From assembly GCA_008501825.1 (NCBI GenBank), contig QQUA01000020.1:1-64000 (forward strand): a stretch of 64,000 nt of DNA. Reading direction: 5' to 3'. The DNA is from Planctomycetota bacterium. GTDB taxonomy: Bacteria; Planctomycetota; UBA1135. The notes under the pieces are model-generated. The model was not told the DNA's origin. It saw only the letters and a program-made list of their open reading frames with translations, and ran no database searches. Below, piece after piece: positions 7,849 to 15,715 of the stretch. The stretch's first letter is position 1; each line of letters begins with the position of its first letter. Both the position numbers and the translations under genes were made by a program.

Positions 7849-9822
7849 ATGGGCTTGTTTCAAAAAGCACCGACGACGCCGGAGGAACTGGAGCAGTGTC
7901 ACCCGCTGCAAATTCCGCCGGACGAAGTCCTCGAGTTCGACGAGAAGACTTGGTATCAGCGCGCCTACCGCGGTGAACACGTCCCTCAACTCACCGTCCG
8001 AGCCCTGATCATGGGCTCGATCCTGGGTTTCTTCCTGGCGTTCACCAACCTCTACGTTGGTTTGAAAACAGGATGGCACCTGGGCGTGGCGATCACCGCC
8101 TGCATCCTTTCTTATTCCATCTGGTCCGGCTTGCAAAACTTGGGATTGGCCAAGTCGCCGATGACCATTTTGGAAAACAACTGCATGCAGTCGACGGCTT
8201 CGGCAGCCGGTTATTCCACTGGCGGCACCATGGTGTCGGCCATACCAGCCTTATTGATGCTGACCGTAACTCTCGAAAACCCGGGAGGCACCCACATTGA
8301 GCTTTGGGTTTTAGCGGCATGGACCTTTTTGCTGGCCATGCTCGGCGTGTTCCTGGCGATTCCGATGAAGCGCAATATGATCAATCAGGAACGTTTGAAA
8401 TTCCCCAGCGGCACCGCCGCCGCCGTGACTTTGCAAAGTCTTTATTCGGAAGGCAAGGAAGCCGGCCGCAAAGCCAAAGCGCTGTTCCTGGCCGGCATCG
8501 TTGGCCTGGCCACGCCCTTGGTGAAAGACCTTTCTTTCCTCAAGAAAGTGGCGGAGGACGGAACCGCCCAGATGCACGCCTTGATCCCCGGCTACAGCAA
8601 GATCTTCGACTGGCTGCCGCCGATTCACGCCAATGGCAAAAGCTACGCCCCCTCCGACTTCACCATGAAGATGGAGAACGGCTTCCTCATGGTGGCGGCT
8701 GGCGCTCTGGTGGGCTTGCGCATTGCGATATACATGGCCATCGGCGGAGTTTTGCTGGTGTTTTGGGTCGGCCCCATGGCCTTGGAAGCGGAGTGGACCA
8801 ATCCTGCCGGCGACCTGGTCACGGCAGCCACCCACCCCGGCAAAGCCTGGAAAGAAATCGGGGTTTGGATTGGTGCGCCGATCATGGTTTCGTCCGGTTT
8901 GCTTTCCTTCTTGTTGCAATGGAAAACCATTGCTCGAGCCTTTACCGGCTTCGGCAAGGGCGGCGGCAAAGAAGATGAATTGGTGGCCAAAACCGAGGTG
9001 CCGAGCTCTTGGTTCTTCACCGGTGCCGGTTTCGCCGGCCTACTGGTAGTGTTTTTGGCTTATCAATATTTCGAAGTGCCCTTGCACATGGGCGCCTTGG
9101 CCGTGGTGTTGACCTTCATGCTGGCCTTGGTTGCTTGCCGGGCCACCGGTGAATCGGACATTACGCCGACCGGGGCCATGGGCAAGATCATGCAGCTTTC
9201 TTACGGCGTGTTAGTGCCGAAGAACGCCACTGCCAACCTCATGACCGCCGGCATTACCGCCGGAGCCGCCGGTGCCAGCGCCGACTTGTTGAACGATTTG
9301 AAATCCGGCTACTTGCTGGGAGCCAATCCTCGGCGCCAATTCGTCGCTCAATTCCTGGGCATCTTTACCGGTACCTTGGCCACGGTAATCGGCTTCCGCA
9401 TCCTGATTCCCGACGCCAGCGTTTTGATGGGGGAAGATCCTGCATTCCCCGCCCCGGCAGCGGCGCAGTGGAAGGCGGTGGCGGACGTGTTCGTGATCGG
9501 TTTTGAAAACCTGCATCCGATGGCTCGCCAAGGCATCTTTTACGGATTGATCGCCGGAGCCGTGATGGTGCTGGCGGAGAAAATCCTGCCCAAATACCGC
9601 AAGTGGCTGCCTTCCGCCACCGGCATGGGCCTCGGCTTCATCCTGCCGTTCCAATACCCGTGGGCCATGTTCCTGGGCGCCCTGGCCGCCTACCTGTTCC
9701 ACAAGGCCAATGAAGAACAAGCCCATCGCTACGTCGTTCCCTTGGCTTCCGGCATCATTGCCGGGGAAAGCATCATGGGGGTGATCGTTGCCGGCTTGAA
9801 TAGCAGCGTTTTCGCCGGATAA
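7849..9822 (+). CDS. OPT-family oligopeptide transporter, copy 1
   Basis: This 657-residue polytopic membrane protein has a hydrophilic N terminus of about 45 residues and then more than a dozen hydrophobic stretches. The call rests on overall OPT-family character, including the conserved loops LGFFLAFTNLYVGLKTGW, NNCMQSTASAAGYSTGGTM and ACRATGESDITPTGAMGK. OPT proteins are proton-coupled importers of small peptides or metal-chelate compounds; the bacterial branch is poorly characterised, so the substrate cannot be named. The ATG at 7849 is supported by AAGGAGAAA at 7832-7840. A near-identical-length paralogue follows downstream. A hairpin with a T-run lies directly after the stop, so the two copies may be separate transcripts. 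Confidence 0.92.
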   Translation: MGLFQKAPTTPEELEQCHPLQIPPDEVLEFDEKTWYQRAYRGEHVPQLTVRALIMGSILGFFLAFTNLYVGLKTGWHLGVAITACILSYSIWSGLQNLGLAKSPMTILENNCMQSTASAAGYSTGGTMVSAIPALLMLTVTLENPGGTHIELWVLAAWTFLLAMLGVFLAIPMKRNMINQERLKFPSGTAAAVTLQSLYSEGKEAGRKAKALFLAGIVGLATPLVKDLSFLKKVAEDGTAQMHALIPGYSKIFDWLPPIHANGKSYAPSDFTMKMENGFLMVAAGALVGLRIAIYMAIGGVLLVFWVGPMALEAEWTNPAGDLVTAATHPGKAWKEIGVWIGAPIMVSSGLLSFLLQWKTIARAFTGFGKGGGKEDELVAKTEVPSSWFFTGAGFAGLLVVFLAYQYFEVPLHMGALAVVLTFMLALVACRATGESDITPTGAMGKIMQLSYGVLVPKNATANLMTAGITAGAAGASADLLNDLKSGYLLGANPRRQFVAQFLGIFTGTLATVIGFRILIPDASVLMGEDPAFPAPAAAQWKAVADVFVIGFENLHPMARQGIFYGLIAGAVMVLAEKILPKYRKWLPSATGMGLGFILPFQYPWAMFLGALAAYLFHKANEEQAHRYVVPLASGIIAGESIMGVIVAGLNSSVFAG

Positions 9823-9842
9823 GCGGCCTGGCCGCACTTTTT
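9823..9842 (+). terminator. Intrinsic terminator after OPT copy 1
   Basis: A short GC hairpin GCGGC-CTG-GCCGC (9823-9835) starts at the first base after the stop codon and is followed by AC and five T residues (9838-9842). The stem is only 5 bp, so termination may be partial. Confidence 0.6.
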
Positions 9843-9870
9843 CGCCGGACCGGTCCACGCCGGTCCGGCG
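9843..9870 (+). other. Perfect 11-bp inverted repeat between the OPT genes
   Basis: The stem CGCCGGACCGG (9843-9853) pairs exactly with 9860-9870 around a six-base loop (TCCACG). No T-run follows, so it is not a standard terminator. It could be an operator, an attenuator stem or an mRNA-stabilising hairpin. It ends four bases before the -10-like TATTCT. Confidence 0.6.
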
Positions 9871-9874
9871 TCGC

Positions 9875-9880
9875 TATTCT
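9875..9880 (+). promoter_or_regulatory. Possible -10 element (TATTCT) before OPT copy 2
   Basis: TATTCT ends six bases before the ATG at 9887, with no Shine-Dalgarno sequence between them. It could start a leaderless transcript for the second OPT gene. No consensus -35 is visible because the hairpin occupies that space. Confidence 0.3.
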
Positions 9881-9886
9881 CAGCGG

Positions 9887-11860
9887 ATGGCCCTGTTTCA
9901 GAAAGCCCCAGCTACCGAAGAGGATTACGCCCGCTGTAAGCCTCTGGACATCCCGCCGGACCAAGTTCTGGAGATGACCGAAGATGAATGGTACGAAAAG
10001 ATTTACCGCGGTGAAGACGTCCCGCAATTAACCATTCGAGCGGTGCTGATGGGCTCGGTGCTGGGCTTTTTCCTGGCCTGGACCAATCTATATGTCGGCC
10101 TGATGACCGGCTGGGCATTGGGAGTCGCCATTACCGCCTGCATTCTTTCTTTCACCATATGGAACGGCTTTTTGAAGATTGGTATCGCCAAGACGCCGAT
10201 GTCGATTTTGGAAAACAATTGCATGCAATCGACCGCCTCTTCCGCCGGTTATTCCACCGGCGGCACCATGGTCTCGGCGGTTACTGCTTTGTTGATGCTC
10301 TCGGCGACCGAGGAAAACCCACTCGGCGTACACCTACCTCTTTGGGTTCTGGTGACCTGGACCATATGCCTGGCCGCCTTGGGAGTGGTTTTAGCCATCC
10401 CAATGAAACGCAATATGATCAATCAGGAGCGGTTGCGCTTTCCCACCGGAACCGCCGCCGCCGTTACCTTGCAAAGTCTTTATAGCCATGGCCAAGAAGC
10501 CGTATTGAAGGCAAGAGCTCTATTGGTTTCCGGCTTTGTCGCCATGCTGCTGCCGATTTTTCGAGATATCCCGATGCGCAAGGTGGTGCTGGAAAGCGGC
10601 GAAACGGTAAAGGAGCCGTTGATCTCCGCCTCCAGTTCGATCTTCAATTGGATGCCGGCCGTCGGCCGAGATCGTCAAACCGGCGAACTCTTCAACATGG
10701 CCGCCTGGGATTTCAAATTGTCTCACAATTTGATGATGATCGCCGCCGGGGCCCTGGTCGGTTTGCGCATTACCCTCTCCATGGTCATTGGCGCCTTGTT
10801 GTTGGCCTATTGGATTGGGCCCATGGCCTTGGAGGCAGAATGGACCAACCCCCGAGGGGAGGTTGTTTACGCCGCAACAACTGCTGGGACGGCATGGAAA
10901 GACATCGGCGTTTGGATCGGAGCTCCGATTCTGGTCGCCTCCGGTTTGCTGGCTTTCTTGATGCAATGGAAAACCATCGCCCGCAGTTTCAGCACTTTCC
11001 GCGGTGGCAGCAGCCCGATGGACGAGCGCATGACCAAAGTGGAGGTGCCGACCTCCTGGTTTGTTTGGGGTCTGTTGCTCAGCGGCGCCGGCACCGTCAT
11101 CCTCTGTCAATATTCCTTTTCCATTCCCTGGTATTACGGCAGCTTGGCGGTGCTGTTGACTTTCGTCCTGTCTCTGGTCGCTTGTAGGGCCACCGGCGAA
11201 TCGGACATTACTCCGGTGGGCGCCATGGGCAAGTTGATGCAGCTCACCTATGGAGCTTTAATTCCCCAAAACGCCACCGCCAACTTGATGACCGCCGGAA
11301 TTACTTCCGGAGCCGCCGGATCCAGTGCGGATTTGCTGAACGATTTGAAATCCGGTTATTTGCTCGGAGCCAACCCGCGGCGCCAATTCGTCGCCCAAGC
11401 TTTGGGGATTCTCGCCGGCACTCTGGCCACTGTCATCGGATTCCGGGTGTTGATCCCGGACCTTTCGGTTTTAATGGGATTCGGCGAAGACGGACGCTAT
11501 CCCGCCCCTTCCGCGGTGCAGTGGAAGGCCGTCGCCGACGTTTTTCGAAACGGCATCGACAGCTTGCACCCGATGGCGCAAACGGGAATTTGGTTGGGCC
11601 TAGCCGCCGGGGCAGTCATGGTTCTAGCCGAAACCTGGTTGCCGAAATTCCGCAAATGGTTGCCGTCCGCTACCGGCTTGGGATTGGGTTTCATCATTCC
11701 GGCGGAATACCCCATTTCCATGTTCATCGGAGCCCTGCTGGCCTGGTTACTGGCCAAAGCCAGTGAAAAACATAACGAACGCTACACCGTGGCCATTGCT
11801 TCCGGCTTAATTGCCGGGGAAAGCATCATGGCGGTCATCATCGCCGCCATCTTTACTTAA
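9887..11860 (+). CDS. OPT-family oligopeptide transporter, copy 2
   Basis: This 657-residue protein is the same length as copy 1 and is clearly similar along its whole length. Shared blocks include LGFFLAWTNLYVGLMTGW, NNCMQSTASSAGYSTGG and ACRATGESDITPVGAMGK, and both end in IAGESIM. It is a polytopic membrane transporter of the OPT family, probably taking up small peptides or related compounds with protons. Differences cluster in the loop around residues 220-270, which might alter substrate choice. The ATG at 9887 has no obvious ribosome-binding site. Its last 54 bases overlap the end of the convergent GGDEF-EAL gene. The pair most likely arose by tandem duplication. Confidence 0.92.
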   Translation: MALFQKAPATEEDYARCKPLDIPPDQVLEMTEDEWYEKIYRGEDVPQLTIRAVLMGSVLGFFLAWTNLYVGLMTGWALGVAITACILSFTIWNGFLKIGIAKTPMSILENNCMQSTASSAGYSTGGTMVSAVTALLMLSATEENPLGVHLPLWVLVTWTICLAALGVVLAIPMKRNMINQERLRFPTGTAAAVTLQSLYSHGQEAVLKARALLVSGFVAMLLPIFRDIPMRKVVLESGETVKEPLISASSSIFNWMPAVGRDRQTGELFNMAAWDFKLSHNLMMIAAGALVGLRITLSMVIGALLLAYWIGPMALEAEWTNPRGEVVYAATTAGTAWKDIGVWIGAPILVASGLLAFLMQWKTIARSFSTFRGGSSPMDERMTKVEVPTSWFVWGLLLSGAGTVILCQYSFSIPWYYGSLAVLLTFVLSLVACRATGESDITPVGAMGKLMQLTYGALIPQNATANLMTAGITSGAAGSSADLLNDLKSGYLLGANPRRQFVAQALGILAGTLATVIGFRVLIPDLSVLMGFGEDGRYPAPSAVQWKAVADVFRNGIDSLHPMAQTGIWLGLAAGAVMVLAETWLPKFRKWLPSATGLGLGFIIPAEYPISMFIGALLAWLLAKASEKHNERYTVAIASGLIAGESIMAVIIAAIFT

Positions 11861-14500
11861 GTTCGGCAGCGCGGCCTTCGAGTTCTCATGGAGGAGGCGT
11901 AGAAATTCCGCCTCCTCCAGAGCCGGAGAAAACAGGAAACCTTGATAGCTGCCGCAACCCAGTTGGCCTAAGACTCGCAACTGCTCTCGGGTCTCTACGC
12001 CTTCCGCCAAAGTCTCGACGTTCATGAAACGTGCCATGGCCAAAATGGTGCGAACGATCGCCACCGCGTTTTGGTTTTCCGGCAAGTCTCGAATAAAGGA
12101 ACGGTCGATTTTCAATTCTGCTACTGGAAGCTTGCGCAAATAGGCCAAAGAGCTGTAGCCAGTGCCGAAATCGTCGATAGCCAAACCGATTCCCATTTCC
12201 CGCAGCACTTCAAATTTGTTCAAGGCTTCCCGTTCGTCTCGCAGCAGTACGGTTTCCGTCAGCTCGAGAACGAGAGAGTCCGGCTTCGCTCCTGAAGCCA
12301 AAAGCGCTGATTGAACCCTCGGCAGAAAATCGGGATGCTGAAACTGCCTGGCGCTGACATTGACCGAGATCCGGTTCAAAGAAACCGCTTGCTCTCGGTT
12401 TTGTAAATCCGCAATGAATTGACAAGCTTGATCCAACACCCACCACCCCAAGGGCACGATCAATCCGGTGGCTTCCGCCAACGGAATGAACACCGAAGGT
12501 GAGATCCAGCCTCTTTGCTCGTGGCGCCATCGCAACAGGGCTTCCGCTCCAATGATTTGATTGGAAGTCAAATCCAATTGCGGTTGATAATGCAAACAAA
12601 AGTCTTGGTTTTCCAGAGCCTGGCGTAAAGCCAGTTCCAAATCCAATCGCTCCACGGCGGTGGCATTCATCGAAGAAGCATAGAAGCGATACTGGCCACG
12701 CCCCTGCTCCTTGGCTTCGTACATACCCACCTCTGCATTTTGCAGCAATTCCATAGGACCGGCTCCGTCGCCGGGAAATAGGGCGACACCGGAGGAAGCC
12801 TCAAGCCGAATTTGACGGCCCTCAAGATGATATGGTTGCCGCAAGGAAACCTCGATTTGTTCGGTCACCTTAGCCGCCTCCGATACCGCCCGCTTCCGGT
12901 TCTTTGCCAGGTTCAGCAGCAAAATTCCGAATTCATCGCCTCCCAAGCGGGCGACGATGGCTTCCTTCCCGACGCTGGTGCGAATGCGCATGGCGGCTTC
13001 CACCAACAAGCGATCGCCGGCACCATGTCCGAAGGATTCATTGACTCTCCTGAAGTGATCCAAATCTAAATACAAAAGGGCGCTGACTCCATCTCGGCCC
13101 GAACCCAGGTTTTGGTTTACTTCTTTCAGGAAACCGGCGCGGTTGGCCAAGCCGGTGGTTTCATCGTAATAGGCCAAGAAGTTCACCTGAGCTTCCGCTT
13201 CCTTTCTACCCTGAGCTTGTTCGAAATTCTCCAGCGCAATAGAAAGGTCCTCCACCATTTCCTCCAACAGGGAAATGGTTTCGGGACAGAAGAAATTCCG
13301 ATCACGGGAAAAAGCTCCAAAGACCCCGACTACCTCATCACTGCATTTCAAGGGAAAGGCGCCGGCGGAAAGAAGCCCGGTTCCCTCGAGTCCGACTTCG
13401 CTGAAAGACGGCCGGCCAGCATTCCGGGAATTCTTAAAGACTACAGTCCTATTTTCCTGAAGCGCCAATTGGAGCAGTGGATTCTCCGGCTTGCCGTTGG
13501 ATTTGGTCCACGGATCAAAGGATTGAAAATTCCCCCCCGCCAGTTCAGCCCTGGCCAAGAGCCCCGCCCGTTTTCCATCACACTTAGTACGCCCCACGAC
13601 GGCAACAGCGAGCCCGGTCGATTCCACGGCGATCTTGCAAACCTCTTCAAATAAGTATCGAGGCTCTACCATTCGCAAAATTAGTTTGTTCGAAGCGCTT
13701 AAGGCCCCATAGAGCTGGTTGCGCCTTTTCCACCGCTGATGGGTAGTCGCCAGACGACCGGCCATCTTGTCCAAACTTCGAGCCAACCGCCCGATTTCAT
13801 CTTCTCCTTGCAAGCCTGACTTGGCTTGATAATCACCGGCGCCGATTCGCTCCGCAGTTGCGGAAAGCCGTTGCAAGGGCGTAGTGACTTTCCGACTCAG
13901 CCACCAGCTTGCCAATAGCCAGGCCACCAGAATCGAGGTTGAAACGACCACTGCATGTTTGGTGAAACGACGATGAACTGCTTGCCGGCCAGGAGCTAGG
14001 TCGTAACGCAACCAAGCCCAATAGCTGGAACCATCCAAGGAGGAAACTTGATTTCGGTTTGGGGCCAAGCGCAAAAAGCCGTCGATGGCGGCGAAACCGG
14101 TCACCGGAATAGCTTCAAAGGGCGAGGGAGCTTCCTGCCCGCCCCGGGCGGGAGGAGAAATTCCTGGCACCATGTTGACCAACCTGCGACCTCGCCAGGA
14201 CAAATCCTGGGCCATTTCAACGGCACCAAGGTGGTTAAAAATGGCCACTCCGACAACCTCGGGTCGAGAATTCAGCGAATCCAGGCAGCGTGCCTCCCGG
14301 TGGCTTTCCAAGCTTTCCGAACCGGTGCTCCACTCATTCTGAAGGTCCGCCAGCATGAGCCGGACGTCCTGGCGAGCCCGCTGCTCCAGCTCACGGAGGG
14401 CAGATCGATACTGAGACAGAAGCAGACCTGCTGCCAAAGCGATGCCAATCCCCCCCAGGGTTACCGGCACTCGGAAGCGAAGCAAAGGCCAGGGGGTCAA
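11807..14500 (-). CDS. Membrane GGDEF-EAL cyclic-di-GMP enzyme with HAMP and GAF domains
   Basis: The product has about 897 residues. Two membrane segments (about 12-30 and 181-203) flank a periplasmic sensor of roughly 150 residues. A HAMP domain, a GAF-like domain (about 285-430), GGDEF (about 450-610) and EAL (about 625-870) follow. The GGDEF signature is intact (ARLGGDEFG, LDLDHFRRVN), without an RxxD inhibitory site at the usual position. The EAL domain keeps EALLRW, ELTE, DDFGTGYSS, KIDRSF and LAEGVE, so both synthesis and breakdown of c-di-GMP are possible. The start is TTG 14500, because a stop codon lies just upstream in frame and no later ATG preserves the first membrane segment. 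The 3' end overlaps the OPT gene by 54 bases. Output target not evident. Confidence 0.92.
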   Translation of the reverse strand: MTPWPLLRFRVPVTLGGIGIALAAGLLLSQYRSALRELEQRARQDVRLMLADLQNEWSTGSESLESHREARCLDSLNSRPEVVGVAIFNHLGAVEMAQDLSWRGRRLVNMVPGISPPARGGQEAPSPFEAIPVTGFAAIDGFLRLAPNRNQVSSLDGSSYWAWLRYDLAPGRQAVHRRFTKHAVVVSTSILVAWLLASWWLSRKVTTPLQRLSATAERIGAGDYQAKSGLQGEDEIGRLARSLDKMAGRLATTHQRWKRRNQLYGALSASNKLILRMVEPRYLFEEVCKIAVESTGLAVAVVGRTKCDGKRAGLLARAELAGGNFQSFDPWTKSNGKPENPLLQLALQENRTVVFKNSRNAGRPSFSEVGLEGTGLLSAGAFPLKCSDEVVGVFGAFSRDRNFFCPETISLLEEMVEDLSIALENFEQAQGRKEAEAQVNFLAYYDETTGLANRAGFLKEVNQNLGSGRDGVSALLYLDLDHFRRVNESFGHGAGDRLLVEAAMRIRTSVGKEAIVARLGGDEFGILLLNLAKNRKRAVSEAAKVTEQIEVSLRQPYHLEGRQIRLEASSGVALFPGDGAGPMELLQNAEVGMYEAKEQGRGQYRFYASSMNATAVERLDLELALRQALENQDFCLHYQPQLDLTSNQIIGAEALLRWRHEQRGWISPSVFIPLAEATGLIVPLGWWVLDQACQFIADLQNREQAVSLNRISVNVSARQFQHPDFLPRVQSALLASGAKPDSLVLELTETVLLRDEREALNKFEVLREMGIGLAIDDFGTGYSSLAYLRKLPVAELKIDRSFIRDLPENQNAVAIVRTILAMARFMNVETLAEGVETREQLRVLGQLGCGSYQGFLFSPALEEAEFLRLLHENSKAALPNLSKDGGDDDRHDAFPGN

Positions 14501-14754
14501 GGATGATTACCCGGCGGTTGGCTCAGGGAATACAAGTCCCCTGATTTGTTCTGCAAGTTGGACAGAGCTTCCCTCGGAGCCACGACCGGCTCTGACAGGA
14601 AGCCCGAAGCCCGGAGGCTGGATTCGGCGAAATAACCGAAACCAATGCCACAAGCTGACCCTTTTCTGCCTACAAATCGGGTCAAATCCAAGAAAAGCAT
14701 CGTTCCGTAAGAGTTTGTGGAGCCGGAGGAAAGTCTTTGTGCCATGGCCGCCAT
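14497..14754 (-). CDS. Small hypothetical ORF overlapping the GGDEF-EAL start
   Basis: An 85-codon frame runs from ATG 14754 (or ATG 14745) to a TGA that overlaps the TTG start of the GGDEF-EAL gene in a TTGA arrangement, as in translational coupling. A GGGGAGGG stretch lies just upstream and fits the second ATG. I recognise no domain; the sequence is of ordinary composition with no clear membrane segment. It could be a genuine small gene or a chance frame in a leader region. Codon-level conservation would decide. Confidence 0.3.
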   Translation of the reverse strand: MAAMAQRLSSGSTNSYGTMLFLDLTRFVGRKGSACGIGFGYFAESSLRASGFLSEPVVAPREALSNLQNKSGDLYSLSQPPGNHP

Positions 14755-15016
14755 CCCTCCCCCGGTGAAGAACGAGCGAAAGGGAGCCGCAATGGCCGAT
14801 CCGAATCGCCTACCTAGCTTTTTCGGCTGGACCTCACTTGATCCATAGCGAAAAGGGTTTATGGATGGAATCAGGTTGCTCCACGGCTACCTTTCCAGCC
14901 AAATTTCGGCCGGCGGGGAGACACCGAGCGCCCTGATATCCTTTGCCCCCTCTTGACCGCCTGGATGGCCAGGCGTGCCAGTTGAGGCAATCCCTGTGGC
15001 CGCTCGGAAACCGCGG
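14755..15016 (+). other. Intergenic region before sdhC, no gene recognised
   Basis: These bases separate the reverse-strand GGDEF-EAL gene from sdhC. I see no convincing gene or terminator. TTGACC at 14954-14959 could be a -35 box, but no good -10 lies 16-18 bases later. Confidence 0.4.
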
Positions 15017-15703
15017 ATGAACCGTCTCGCGCGAACATTGCAATCTTCGATCGGCAGCAAGTTCTTGATGTCCGTTACCGGCATCCTGCTGCTGCTGTTC
15101 GTCATCGCCCACATGCTGGGCAACCTCCAGGTCTTCGCCGGACCGGACCAGCTCAATGCCTACGCGGCAAAGCTGCAGAGCCTGGGTCCACTTCTGTGGG
15201 TAGTCCGCCTAGGCTTGCTGGCCATTTTCGTCGTTCACATTGGGGCCGCCATCAGGGTGACCAATTCCAATCGAGCGGCCAGGCCGGTGGCGTACGTTTA
15301 CCCCGGGTCGGTGCAAAGCACCTTCGCCGGACGCACCATGATGATGAGCGGACTCATCGTCCTGGCCTTCCTCATCTACCACGTGTTGCACTTCACGGTT
15401 GGGACCACCAATCCCGATCACTTTCATTTGGTAGATGAAACCGGTCGCCACGACGTGTATTCCATGGTGGTCATGGGCTTCAGCCAATGGCCCATCGCCC
15501 TGGTTTACGTGGTGGCCAACATCTTGGTGGGTGTGCACATCAGTCACGGCGCCTCCAGCGCCTTTCAAACTTTGGGCGTCACCCACCCGCGCCTGGCCTT
15601 CCTGAAACAAGGATTCGGGCCGGGCATTGCCACCCTGATCGTGGTCGGCAACCTTTCCATGCCCCTTGCCTGCCTGTTCGGGCTGGTGCAACTTCCTGCC
15701 TAG
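15017..15703 (+). CDS. sdhC: Succinate dehydrogenase cytochrome b subunit
   Basis: This membrane anchor of complex II has 228 residues from ATG 15017; an in-frame GTG at 14975 would add 14 residues unlike the family. Five hydrophobic segments and conserved His residues (for example in FVIAHMLGNLQVF and YHVLHFT) fit the five-helix, two-heme cytochrome b of type-B enzymes, in which one subunit replaces SdhC plus SdhD. It passes electrons between the iron-sulfur subunit and quinone. It is the first gene of sdhCAB, 12 bases before sdhA. The single-anchor order C-A-B is typical of Bacteroidota, Deltaproteobacteria, Planctomycetota and similar groups rather than of enteric bacteria. Confidence 0.93.
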   Translation: MNRLARTLQSSIGSKFLMSVTGILLLLFVIAHMLGNLQVFAGPDQLNAYAAKLQSLGPLLWVVRLGLLAIFVVHIGAAIRVTNSNRAARPVAYVYPGSVQSTFAGRTMMMSGLIVLAFLIYHVLHFTVGTTNPDHFHLVDETGRHDVYSMVVMGFSQWPIALVYVVANILVGVHISHGASSAFQTLGVTHPRLAFLKQGFGPGIATLIVVGNLSMPLACLFGLVQLPA

Positions 15704-15715
15704 AGGTCGGCCATC

